A stretch of DNA of 50,497 bases from Antiquaquibacter metalliresistens (lineage in GTDB: Bacteria > Actinomycetota > Actinomycetes > Actinomycetales > Microbacteriaceae): NCBI RefSeq assembly GCF_029211225.1, contig NZ_JARGEM010000010.1:1-50497 (forward strand), written 5' to 3'. A program made the position numbers and the translations under genes. The notes beneath the pieces are model-generated. The model made no database searches and was not told the DNA's origin. It saw only the letters and a list, made by a program, of their open reading frames with translations. Shown in pieces: positions 36,735 to 44,576 of this stretch (the stretch's first letter is position 1; each line of letters opens with the position of its first letter).

Positions 36735-36905
36735 ATGACGACACCGACCATGCAGCACAGTTGCTCATGCTGCGGGCGAGAACTCCCGCGACGCAAGCTC
36801 CACGCCCTGGCGCACGACAACGCCTTCATCTGCCGCCGATGCGGCCTCTGGGTGGCATTGCGGCTCTCAGGCGACCGATCGGAGACCTCCGGGCTGAGTC
36901 CATGA
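36735..36905 (+). CDS. Small zinc-ribbon-like protein
   Basis: 56 residues from the ATG at 36735, 31 nt after merR on the same strand. Two cysteine knuckles are seen: HSCSCCGRELP near the N terminus and ICRRCGLWVA further on, giving a treble-clef or zinc-ribbon spacing of about 22 residues. It may be a metal-binding accessory of the module or a chance frame; the cysteine arrangement favours the former. No family recognised. Confidence 0.45.
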   Translation: MTTPTMQHSCSCCGRELPRRKLHALAHDNAFICRRCGLWVALRLSGDRSETSGLSP

Positions 36906-37065
36906 CGCACTGACGCGCCTGCTTGCTCGCATGTTCACCGAATGCCATCCATCATGCGATGCTGTCCAAGCTATTTCGGACACTGCCTGCAACCTCACCA
37001 GCGAGAACGTGCAGGTTCCGCGAACTTCGACCCCCGCATGGGCGCTTGAGGTCGGGGACCTTCAT

Positions 37066-37097
37066 TGTTCCCGCCAAGCCGTCAAATCGCGGGAACA
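37066..37097 (-). terminator. Hairpin after virB4-like gene
   Basis: TGTTCCCGC (37066-37074) and GCGGGAACA (37089-37097) form a perfect 9-bp stem with a 14-nt loop, directly behind the virB4 stop codon (37099). No T tract. The 190-bp gap from 36906 to here holds no gene and is the right edge of the metal module. Confidence 0.65.
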
Positions 37098-37098
37098 T

Positions 37099-38586
37099 CT
37101 AGGTCTTTCCTCTTGCCTTCTGCCCTGTCTCGTACATCGCAAGTTCGGCAGGGTGGAGCTGATGCTGGACGACGAACGAGCGGTTCTTGATCCTCCAGAG
37201 CCCCTGTCCGGTGCCGAGACCGGGTAGCAATCCCTGCTCCGTTCCGGTGAGTCCGAGGGCCTGCGCAGTAGCTCCGAGCTGATCGCTCTCCTGCCGGTAG
37301 ATCACCCGTGTCTCGGCGTTGGCGAGCAGGGACGAGGCGAGCGCGCGCATCGCCGAGCCCTGGTCGCCTACGTTGTCGAGGTCGCTGAGCTTGTGGAAGA
37401 TGAGCAGGTTGGCGATGCCATAGTGCCGCGCGAGCCGCCACTGTGCGTCCATCCGGCGCAGCAGCGCCGGATGTGACATGAGCCGCCACGCCTCGTCATA
37501 CACGACCCACCTCGGGCCGCCTGCCGGGTCGAGAAGCGCCGACTCCATCCACGCCGAGGAACACGTCATGAGCACGGAGATGAGCGTCGAGTTCTCTGCC
37601 ACCCGCGACAGGTCGAGCGACACCATCGGCAGTGACGGGTCGAAGCGCACGGTGCTCGGGCCGTCGAACAGCCCCGCCAGGTCCCCGGCCACGAGCCTCC
37701 GCAGCGCGTGTCCGACGAGTCGGCCGTCCTCGGCGAGCCTGCCGTCGTCGTCCTTGGGCTGCGGGGCGAGGATGCGGTCGACCACCATCGGAAGGATCGG
37801 CACCTCGGCCGAGCGCACCGCATCGGTGAGCGCGAAGTCGACGGCGGTGTGCTCCAGCGGGGTGAGGCCGCGGTCGAGGACGGTCTCGGCGAGTGCGCCG
37901 ATGAGGTCGCGTCGCCGGGAGGTGACCTGGCTTTGCCACTCGGCATCGCTGAGGCCCGAAGGCCGATGCCCTTCATCGAGCGGATTCAGCCGCGTAGACA
38001 TCCCGTGCCCCAGCACGATCGCCCGTCCGCCGACTGCTTCAGCGACAGCCGTGTGCTCGCCTTTCGGATCGCCGGGGACATATACCCGCCGACCGAATGG
38101 GATGGAGCGCGTGTAGAGGCTCTTGGCGAGCGAGGACTTGCCGGAGCCGACGATCCCCGCGAGGACGATGTTCGGTGCGGTGATGAGGCCCTGCGCGTAG
38201 AGCACCCAGGGGTCATAGACGAACGATGCCCCGCTGTAGAGATCCTGGCCGACGAACACCCCGGCAGAGCCCAGTCCGCCCTCGGCGAGGAACGGATACG
38301 CCCCGGCCAGCGTCGCGCTCGTGTCCTGGTGACGCGGCAGCCGGAATCGGCCCGGTGTGCGGAGTGCAGCGGGCCTCGTCTCGCCGGACGGTGGCAGGTA
38401 GGTCGTCGCCCGCCGCGCCTCGCGTTCGGCCTCCCACGCCGCGCGCGCCAGATCCTGCTGCGCCTTGCGGTCGGCGGTCTCGATCTTGTTCGCCGCTCGC
38501 CGTCGCGCCTTCCGAGCGGCACGGCGCTCGCCCGCTGGGTCGAGCAGGACCGCGGTGTGCAGGCGCTCGCGGTCGTCGGGACTCAT
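37099..38586 (-). CDS. VirB4/TraC-like conjugation ATPase
   Basis: 495 residues. A coiled, Arg/Ala-rich N terminus (20-62), then GVFVGQDLYSGASFVYDPW, Walker A GIVGSGKS (144-151), VYVPGDPKGEH, LNPLDEGHR, and Walker B VVYDEAWRLMS, followed by RRMDAQWRLARHYGI. This is the energising ATPase of Gram-positive type IV secretion. The start overlaps the stop of the upstream gene (ATGA). It ends the right-hand transfer operon before the hairpin. Confidence 0.9.
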   Translation of the reverse strand: MSPDDRERLHTAVLLDPAGERRAARKARRRAANKIETADRKAQQDLARAAWEAEREARRATTYLPPSGETRPAALRTPGRFRLPRHQDTSATLAGAYPFLAEGGLGSAGVFVGQDLYSGASFVYDPWVLYAQGLITAPNIVLAGIVGSGKSSLAKSLYTRSIPFGRRVYVPGDPKGEHTAVAEAVGGRAIVLGHGMSTRLNPLDEGHRPSGLSDAEWQSQVTSRRRDLIGALAETVLDRGLTPLEHTAVDFALTDAVRSAEVPILPMVVDRILAPQPKDDDGRLAEDGRLVGHALRRLVAGDLAGLFDGPSTVRFDPSLPMVSLDLSRVAENSTLISVLMTCSSAWMESALLDPAGGPRWVVYDEAWRLMSHPALLRRMDAQWRLARHYGIANLLIFHKLSDLDNVGDQGSAMRALASSLLANAETRVIYRQESDQLGATAQALGLTGTEQGLLPGLGTGQGLWRIKNRSFVVQHQLHPAELAMYETGQKARGKT

Positions 38587-39020
38587 AGCGACAGCCCCTT
38601 TGGCGAACTGACGAAGTGGGCCTCGAACGGATCGCGTGAGAACGGGTCCAGCTCAGGTCGGCTGGCGACAGGTGCCGGGTGCCACGCGATGTAGCTCGAA
38701 TGCTGCGACGCCTGATCGACGGCGGTCTCGGCTGACTGGACGAGTTCTGCGGCCCTGCGCAGTGCGTTGGCGGCGGCCCAAGCCTCGTCAACCCCGGCCT
38801 CGTGGTCGCCGTTGTCGACGAACGCCTTGTTCTGGTGCAGAACATGCGCCGCCGCGACCTGCTCCAGCACTTGCTCCAGGGAGCGCAGCGTCCCCAGCAG
38901 CTCGCCGACCACCTGATAGGTGTCCTCGGGGTCGGCGAAGGCCCGGCTCGCATGAGCGAGCGCCCGCACCGCCTGGCGGGTCTCCGTGGCGTCCTGCACG
39001 GGGTTGCTGAAGGTTGGCAT
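38583..39020 (-). CDS. Hypothetical protein of the transfer operon
   Basis: 145 residues, mostly helical and soluble: ATETRQAVRALAHASRAF, DTYQVVGELLGTLRSLEQVLEQVAAAHV and AWAAANALRRAAELVQSAE, followed by a Ser/Pro-rich tail. No membrane segment and no known motif. It overlaps the VirB4-like gene (ATGA) and lies 33 nt after the SCO6880-like gene. A structural or adaptor role is inferred from the coupling only. Confidence 0.65.
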   Translation of the reverse strand: MPTFSNPVQDATETRQAVRALAHASRAFADPEDTYQVVGELLGTLRSLEQVLEQVAAAHVLHQNKAFVDNGDHEAGVDEAWAAANALRRAAELVQSAETAVDQASQHSSYIAWHPAPVASRPELDPFSRDPFEAHFVSSPKGLSL

Positions 39021-39053
39021 GGCTACTCCTTCCGGGGTCGAGGGCTGGGTGCG

Positions 39054-40520
39054 TCACACGTCCCGACAGAGCGGGAGCGCGGCGACGGCGAATGCGGTGG
39101 CCTGCTGGCCGACGAGTCTGCGCGTTTCGCAGGACGCCTGGACCGCGGCTTGCTCGATGGCGGCGACGGCGACATCCAGCTCATCGACCGTGGGCGCGGA
39201 GACGGAGATGAGGCCGGTGTAGCGGAGCACGCCGTGCCCCGCGGTGAGGTCGGACTCCTGCTGAAGCACGTCCTGGTACTCAGCCGTGCGCGAGGCGTCC
39301 TCGACCTGGCCGATCTTCGCACGTTGGGTCGCGTCGGAGAGCAGGCCGACCTTCTTCTTCCGCAGGTCGCGGGCCGCGATGTCGGCGCGAACTGGTGTGC
39401 AGATGAGCGAGAACGACCGCTGCACGCCGGAGGTCAGCAGCAGCGGCGCGAGGAATCCGGGGAACACCTGCGAGCGCGGCCACTCGGAGAGCCACAGCAC
39501 GGTGTGGTGCGCGGAGTCGGTGCGCACGCGATCCCAGCTCTCGGTCACCGCGACCGGCCCCGCGGTGGCGAGGGAACGCCCGATGTCGGCGTGCCGCTCC
39601 AGCGCGGGCGCGGCAGCCGGGTCGTAGGCGGAGCGCAGGATGACAGCGACTTCGCCGGGCGCGAGCCAGCCGGTCGTGGCGAGGTCCGCAGCTCGCAGCG
39701 CCGTGACGAGCGTGGTCATCTCCTGACGCAGCACGGCGGCAGCTCCACGGATGCCGCCGCCCGCTGAGCGGATCTGTCGTCCCGAGGCGTTCATATCGAG
39801 CGCAATCGAGATGGTCGTCGCATGGCGCTCGCCGGTCGGCCCAGCACGCTCGATCAGCTCCCGGTAGGTGGTCGCGGGCCAGGATTCATCGTCGCTGCCG
39901 TGCCTGGCCCACCATTCGGCGAGCCCCGTGCCTGAGTCCGGCAGCGTCCGCTCGCAGACCTGGAGCCGGGCGATCCGGCCTGAGCGGCACGCGGTAGCGA
40001 GCACCCGACCCCAGCCGTTGATCCGCCGCTCCTGCTCGCCCGGATCGAGCAGCACGAACGCCGGGTGCGTCACCCCCAGCACCGCGGTCAGGGTCTGAGC
40101 GTGGGGGTCGTGCACCATCGCCGCGCCCGTCTCGGGATCGACCCATTCGCGCAGCGCGGTCGCATCGCCGGGGAGCGCGAGCGTGCCGACGGGACGCGGC
40201 TTGATGACGCGGCGGCGGAAGATCAACTGCCCAGCGGTGCTCCGCCACATCCAGCGCGACACGATGGGCAGCCAGTCCACGAGCTTGCGCCCGCCCACGG
40301 GGACGACCGCGAGCAGCAGACAGCTGAGCCAGATCGGGGATGTCCAGACCAGCCCCATGCCACCGCCCGTGTAGATCGTGGCGACGACCGTGACCACGCC
40401 GATGCCCAACACGATCAACTGCGAGATCGACAGTCCGAGCAGGATGCCACGGTGCGCGAGTCGGGAGAACTGCACGGGGGAGAGCTGCTGCTCAGGAGCC
40501 GGAGGGTGCCGGGTGGCCAT
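39054..40520 (-). CDS. SCO6880-family transfer protein
   Basis: 488 residues. Two closely spaced N-terminal membrane helices (about 28-75: GILLGLSISQLIVLGIGVVTVV and IWLSCLLLAVVPVGG), then FRRRVIKPRPVGTLALPGD, and a soluble domain with LRSAYDP and a C-terminal TGLISVSAPTVDELDVAVAAIEQAA. This matches the actinobacterial SCO6880 family, which combines a PrgI-like membrane part with a VirB4 N-terminal-like region. It precedes the VirB4-like gene by two genes and probably anchors that ATPase. Confidence 0.85.
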   Translation of the reverse strand: MATRHPPAPEQQLSPVQFSRLAHRGILLGLSISQLIVLGIGVVTVVATIYTGGGMGLVWTSPIWLSCLLLAVVPVGGRKLVDWLPIVSRWMWRSTAGQLIFRRRVIKPRPVGTLALPGDATALREWVDPETGAAMVHDPHAQTLTAVLGVTHPAFVLLDPGEQERRINGWGRVLATACRSGRIARLQVCERTLPDSGTGLAEWWARHGSDDESWPATTYRELIERAGPTGERHATTISIALDMNASGRQIRSAGGGIRGAAAVLRQEMTTLVTALRAADLATTGWLAPGEVAVILRSAYDPAAAPALERHADIGRSLATAGPVAVTESWDRVRTDSAHHTVLWLSEWPRSQVFPGFLAPLLLTSGVQRSFSLICTPVRADIAARDLRKKKVGLLSDATQRAKIGQVEDASRTAEYQDVLQQESDLTAGHGVLRYTGLISVSAPTVDELDVAVAAIEQAAVQASCETRRLVGQQATAFAVAALPLCRDV

Positions 40521-40523
40521 GTT

Positions 40524-41810
40524 CTACCCCTTCCTCGGTGCCACGGGTATCGGCGGCGTTGATGTCTCTGCGTGCCCGGCTGCTGCGCCGCCGACCGCGG
40601 CACCGACTTTCGGCCCAGTCGTCGCTGCGGCTTTGACAACCTGCGCCCCGACGACGGCTGCGGCCGCAGGCCCGGCCGCTGCTGCCCCGGCACCTGCCGC
40701 GCCTCCCGCCGCCGCGCCGCCACCGGAAGCGGCCGCCCCGCCACCTGCGCCCGCAGCGCCGCCTGCTGCGCCACTTGCAGCGGGAGCTGTGCTCGGCGCG
40801 GGAGGAGTCCCGCCTCTCGCGCCGCTTTGCCCTCCGAGGACGGACTTTGCCGCGTTCGGCTGAGCCTTGACCGGCAGTGGGACGGGTCGGTTGAGCGCCG
40901 ACTTCGCTTCCTGCTCGCTCGACATCGCGTGGTACATGTCGAAGCCCACGAACGAGATGAACTTGTACGTCAGGTACGGCGCGAACGCGGCGATGAACAT
41001 CAGCACGACGCCCGAGATCGGGTCACTGATCGAGGCGAGGTCGAGGTCGATGGGCGCGCTGATTTGCCCAATGGCGACGAGGAACACGACGACGATGACG
41101 AGCTTCGAGAAGATGAGCGCCACGACGAACGCCGCCCAGCGTCCGAACCAACCCTTCGCGGCATCCCAGGTGAACCCGGCGAGTGCGATGGGCGCGAAGA
41201 CAATGGCGACCAGCAGCAGCGCCTTACGGATGAGCAGCGTGAACCACACGATGCCTGCACCCGCGATGCCGAGCCCGGCAAGGAAGATAGTGATGATCGC
41301 ACCGACGCCGGGCGAGGCGATGTTGATCGTCGTCAGCCCAGCGGCGAGCAGTGCCATGCGGTCGCCGATGCCTTCCATCGTGTTGCCAGTCGCCTGCACG
41401 ATGCCGATGGTGAGCTGATCGGTGACCTCCAACAGGGTCGCGGTGAGGGTGATGGCGACGAACGATCCGAGCACCGACTTGGCGAGTCCCACGCCCGCTC
41501 GCGACAGTGCCATCGGATCTCGATGCACGAGCCCGGTGATGAGCTGGAGGCAGAAGAAGACGAGCATGACGAAGATCGCCACCCCGAACAGGACGTTGTA
41601 GACCGAGACGTACTGGCTTCCGGTCACGTCGACGAACGTGGTCGAGTCGAACACCGCCCACACGCTCTCGAACAGCCAGGCGGCGGCCTGCCCCATTGCC
41701 TGCGCGAGCCAGTCGAACGGCGCGGAGATGAGCGACGCAGTTCCCTCACCCACGGCATCGCACACTGACGCAATGACGGGCACATCACAGATACTCATCG
41801 GCTCAGCCAT
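40524..41810 (-). CDS. VirB6/TrbL-like polytopic channel protein
   Basis: 428 residues. After a short N-terminal extracytosolic part come six or more membrane helices (about 65-290), including IVWFTLLIRKALLLVAIVFAPIALAGFTW, the segment typical of VirB6/TrbL proteins. The C-terminal 110 residues are almost entirely Ala/Gly/Pro (AAGGAAGAGAAAAGPAAAA), ending in a basic tip. It forms the inner-membrane part of the conjugation pore. 3 nt separate it from the SCO6880-like gene. Confidence 0.85.
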   Translation of the reverse strand: MAEPMSICDVPVIASVCDAVGEGTASLISAPFDWLAQAMGQAAAWLFESVWAVFDSTTFVDVTGSQYVSVYNVLFGVAIFVMLVFFCLQLITGLVHRDPMALSRAGVGLAKSVLGSFVAITLTATLLEVTDQLTIGIVQATGNTMEGIGDRMALLAAGLTTINIASPGVGAIITIFLAGLGIAGAGIVWFTLLIRKALLLVAIVFAPIALAGFTWDAAKGWFGRWAAFVVALIFSKLVIVVVFLVAIGQISAPIDLDLASISDPISGVVLMFIAAFAPYLTYKFISFVGFDMYHAMSSEQEAKSALNRPVPLPVKAQPNAAKSVLGGQSGARGGTPPAPSTAPAASGAAGGAAGAGGGAAASGGGAAAGGAAGAGAAAAGPAAAAVVGAQVVKAAATTGPKVGAAVGGAAAGHAETSTPPIPVAPRKG

Positions 41811-41828
41811 CTCAACTCGGTCGTGGTG

Positions 41829-42098
41829 TTAAACCGACTGGCCGACGTTCCAGAAGAAGTTGACCAGGGTGACGGATGCCCCGCAGATGATGGCCGCGCC
41901 GCACGAGACGAGCACGCCGACCTTGCCACGGCTGGCAAGGTGCGGATTCGAGCTGTTCGCCCCGTAGCCCCAGACCACGGCCGAGATGATGAGCGCGAGG
42001 ACAGCGAGGATGAGCCCCACCGTCATGGCCGCGCCGACGATAACGCGGAGCTGTTCGATGCCGGGCAACCCGTCGGTATTGGGGTCGATGTCGATCAC
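41829..42098 (-). CDS. DUF6112-like pilin/VirB2-like small membrane protein, copy 2
   Basis: 89 residues from a GTG at 42098, behind AAGGAG. Two membrane helices (about 18-45 and 62-85) joined by a short loop, as in VirB2-type pilins, though with no clear signal peptide. It aligns with the gene at 44309-44575 (E/Q-L-R-x-IVGA, AVLxLxIxAxVW, GxLVSxGAA, VTxVNF), so the two are paralogues. It directly precedes the VirB6-like gene. Longer upstream starts lack a ribosome binding site. Confidence 0.75.
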   Translation of the reverse strand: MIDIDPNTDGLPGIEQLRVIVGAAMTVGLILAVLALIISAVVWGYGANSSNPHLASRGKVGVLVSCGAAIICGASVTLVNFFWNVGQSV

Positions 42099-42293
42099 TA
42101 TGTGCTCCTTCAGCAGGCGAGGGGACGAATCGCCTAGTAGGTGCGCACGCTGCACCGGATGCCTGATGTCGGCGGACCGTGGCACGATGAAGGCATGAGG
42201 ACACGACCGCGCGAGGGGCTCAACCCATAGCCCCGGTTCGTCCTTCGTCGAGGGGCAGCGGGCCGGGGCGCTGAGCACCCTCGGAGGCCTGCC

Positions 42294-42620
42294 GTGTCTC
42301 GTACCGACGCCCATGTTCCGCTTCGTATCCGTGTCGCCCGTGGTGACATCGGCCATGCGGAAGTCCACGACCACGCTGACGGCGTATGCGATCTGCCGTC
42401 ACCCTTTGCACCCGACGCGCTCTGGCGCGGCTCCGGTCGCTGCCACTGGGAGCATCGCTGGGACGGCCATGCTGTCTGCTCCTGCCAGATGTGCCACGGC
42501 GGGGAGGAGAACCGGCGTGAACGTCGCCGGGAGCGCCAGCGCGTGCGTCGTGACCTTCGCGTCGTTGCGCGGTGGCTCAGCGATGGGGAGGTCGAAGACC
42601 GCCTGAACCCTGAGCCTTAG
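42294..42620 (+). CDS. Cys/His-rich small hypothetical protein
   Basis: 108 residues from a GTG at 42294, behind GGAGG with a 6-nt spacer. It contains RVARGDIGHAEVHDHADGVCDLP, GRCHWEHRWDGH and VCSCQMCHGG, then a strongly basic helix (ENRRERRRERQRVRR). The cluster of Cys/His with the basic tail suggests a zinc-binding nucleic-acid-associated protein. I recall short proteins with HDHRDGxCDL and CSCxMC in other actinobacterial genomes but no function. It converges on the two-gene pair, overlapping its stop by 4 nt. Confidence 0.65.
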   Translation: MSRTDAHVPLRIRVARGDIGHAEVHDHADGVCDLPSPFAPDALWRGSGRCHWEHRWDGHAVCSCQMCHGGEENRRERRRERQRVRRDLRVVARWLSDGEVEDRLNPEP

Positions 42621-43102
42621 CCCGACGAGTCGAGCACGAACAACTGACCGTCATCGGGCGTTTCGGTAGTCGGAATCTCACCGCGCTCGATCGCAAAACG
42701 GAGGAGGATCGCCGCTGCCGCCTTGCGCTCGGGCCTGTCGAGACCTCTGAAGTCGACAAAACAGTGCCCAGGCGCACGATCGAGTCCTTCGGGTAGGGGG
42801 CTCTGGGAGTCGTCGATTGCGATGCGTCCCGCCTGCGTGACTTCGCTGATCGACACGGCGCGCACGCCAAGCGACCAGCTACGCGCGTGCCGTGAATGCC
42901 AGTCGCGCGCATCTTGCGGGCTGACCAGGGATGAGCGGCTAAATGATGGCTTGCCCTGATCTGCTGTCGAGGGCGCAAACGCGAGAGAACCAATCTGCCC
43001 GTCCGCAGAGATCATGTGCTGAGTGATCTGACGGAAGAGCAATTCGGCCGGTTCAGCGATCAATGCCTCGCCCTCGGCGAGCTCGAGGTCAGCAGGAATC
43101 AT
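42617..43102 (-). CDS. Hypothetical protein, second gene of an uncharacterised pair
   Basis: 161 residues from the ATG at 43102, which overlaps the stop of the larger gene (ATGA). Segments of note: AELLFRQITQHMISADGQIGSLAFAPSTADQGKPSFSRSSLVS (read in parts: LLFRQI, SLAFAPS, DQGKPSFSR), ARDWHSRHARS, and GHCFVDFRGLDRPERKAAAAIL. I recall short proteins with the same order, (L)(Y/F)RQ(V/I) ... (Q/L)AFxP ... D(E/Q)GKxSxxR ... HxFIDF, in diverse bacteria beside a larger partner as here. No membrane helix or catalytic motif recognised. Confidence 0.7.
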   Translation of the reverse strand: MIPADLELAEGEALIAEPAELLFRQITQHMISADGQIGSLAFAPSTADQGKPSFSRSSLVSPQDARDWHSRHARSWSLGVRAVSISEVTQAGRIAIDDSQSPLPEGLDRAPGHCFVDFRGLDRPERKAAAAILLRFAIERGEIPTTETPDDGQLFVLDSSG

Positions 43103-44235
43103 CGCGCCCAACCCGTCGCAAACGCCGTGGCGACGCTCAGATCGGTGACCTGCTGCTGCTCAGGCTCGAAAGAACCGGGCGCAAGGTGGAACAACTCGAA
43201 CTCGGCATCCGGGGAGATCTCGATACTGCGAACCTCCTCCGCCGAGGACCACTCCAGCAGCACGCCGCCTTCGGCGGTTGGGAACACACCTGGCCGTCGT
43301 ATCCCCGCCTCATGCACGGCTACAAGAAGCGCGTTCGCTGCCTCGATAGCGGTGAACTCAATCGACCGCCCCTCGCCGCCATCACCCCACCCAGGAGCGA
43401 GCGCAGCGAGAGCGATCAAGGCGTCGTCCGACAGGTTCGTTTCTTCAACACGGGCCGTCTCAACGAATCGCCACGGCACGCCATGCCGATACTGAAGCTG
43501 CCCGGTCAGGCGGACGACCGGGCCGACTTCTGCGGAATCGAGTACCTTCCTGAAGTCTTCCTTCAGCTCAGGGTTTGACTTGTATCGTCCCTTGAGAGCG
43601 CCGTAGAGGAGGCTCTCAAAGCGGTAGCTCTGATTCTCGGGATCGAGTTCGGTGATCCGCCCGGCAACACTCTCTTCCACCTTCACTAGGTGGTTCTCTG
43701 GTGCCGATCCGTCATCGACGATGAAGAAGTCATCGAGTTGCAGGCGCTCGATGGCTTCCTTGCGAGTCACAACGGAGATCACCACGGGAGGCTTGTCGGC
43801 ACCCTCGACGTAGACCTCGATACTTTGGTTCTCTTCGAGCGTGGAGCCGAAGTCGGCGACGTCTAGCCGGAACTGTTCGCTGACTGCTGGGGGTAACTCC
43901 GGCAAGGGCGTTCCGGCGTATGCGGCGCTGATCGTCGCCTCAACGGTGTCATTCGCTACTTCCTGGTACTGGACGTAGGCCGACGGTTGCTCGTCGACAA
44001 CGTAAACATCCGCGCTACCAGGTTCGATACGGTCGATGGCGAGACTGATGTCTGCCTTGAAGTCGGCGGGGAGATCCTCGCCAGGGTGGTCTCTGCGCCA
44101 GTTGGCTTCAGCGATCGTCTGCATCAATCGCTGGTACCGCTCCAACTCGACCAGCGAGTCGATGGGGAGGCGGCCACCGGCAAAGCGCTCGCCTGTCAAC
44201 CGAATGCGCCGCTGCTTCGGTGCTGACTCCTCCAT
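43099..44235 (-). CDS. Hypothetical protein, first gene of an uncharacterised pair
   Basis: 378 residues. Begins RRIRLTGERFAGGRLPIDSLVELERYQRLMQTIAEANWRRDHP (key parts: GGRLPIDSL, YQRLM, WRRDHP), then LAIDRIEPGSADVYVV, a helical middle, and SIEVYVEGADKPPVVISVVTRKE. From about 205 there is an OB-fold-like beta segment: VAGRITELDPENQSYRFESL, GRYKSN, VVRLTGQLQYRHGVPWRFVETARVEE. It is soluble, acidic and not related to the transfer genes, and base use is less GC-biased than theirs. It is cargo inserted between the two DUF6112-like paralogues. I recall similar (OB-bearing) proteins next to the partner family elsewhere, with no published role that I can name. Confidence 0.7.
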   Translation of the reverse strand: MEESAPKQRRIRLTGERFAGGRLPIDSLVELERYQRLMQTIAEANWRRDHPGEDLPADFKADISLAIDRIEPGSADVYVVDEQPSAYVQYQEVANDTVEATISAAYAGTPLPELPPAVSEQFRLDVADFGSTLEENQSIEVYVEGADKPPVVISVVTRKEAIERLQLDDFFIVDDGSAPENHLVKVEESVAGRITELDPENQSYRFESLLYGALKGRYKSNPELKEDFRKVLDSAEVGPVVRLTGQLQYRHGVPWRFVETARVEETNLSDDALIALAALAPGWGDGGEGRSIEFTAIEAANALLVAVHEAGIRRPGVFPTAEGGVLLEWSSAEEVRSIEISPDAEFELFHLAPGSFEPEQQQVTDLSVATAFATGWAR

Positions 44236-44308
44236 GAACTCAGGCTAGTGCTTGGGCCTGACGTGGTTCATGCAAGTGATCCTTCGCCACGTCGGGCGTA
44301 TCAGCCAC

Positions 44309-44575
44309 TCAGATGGTCGCGCCGACGCCGAGCAGGAAGTTGACCCAGGTGACGCCGAGGCCGGCGAGGGCTGCGGCTCCGATGGAGACGAGGAATCCGG
44401 TCCGCGCTCGGACGGCCGACGAGATGTTGCCGTTCGCCGAGGAGATCGACCACACCGCGGCGCAGATGACGAGCATGAGCACGGCGAAGATGAGCACGAC
44501 GGTCAGCAGCGCGCCGACGATGGCACGCAGCTCGGCCTGCCCGCCGACGGCTCCGAAGTCGGGGAACACGTCCAT
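44309..44575 (-). CDS. DUF6112-like pilin/VirB2-like small membrane protein, copy 1
   Basis: 88 residues: a short acidic N terminus (MDVFPDFGAVGGQ), then helix one (IVGALLTVVLIFAVLMLVICAAVW), a polar loop with SSANGNISS, and helix two (GFLVSIGAAALAGLGVTWVNFLLGV). The layout matches the DUF6112 family of actinobacterial conjugative elements, thought to be pilin- or VirB2-like. It follows the M23 peptidase gene by 1 nt. Its paralogue lies 2.2 kb downstream. Confidence 0.75.
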   Translation of the reverse strand: MDVFPDFGAVGGQAELRAIVGALLTVVLIFAVLMLVICAAVWSISSANGNISSAVRARTGFLVSIGAAALAGLGVTWVNFLLGVGATI

Positions 44576-44576
44576 G

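Noticed and set aside
36906-37065. Transposon end next to the metal module
   Set aside because: No inverted terminal repeat matching the left edge (32506-32684) and no transposase; the only palindrome is the hairpin assigned to virB4.
40600-40800. Possible repeat or CRISPR-like array in GC-rich DNA
   Set aside because: The repetitiveness comes from Ala/Gly/Pro codons of the VirB6-like C terminus; there are no regular spacers.
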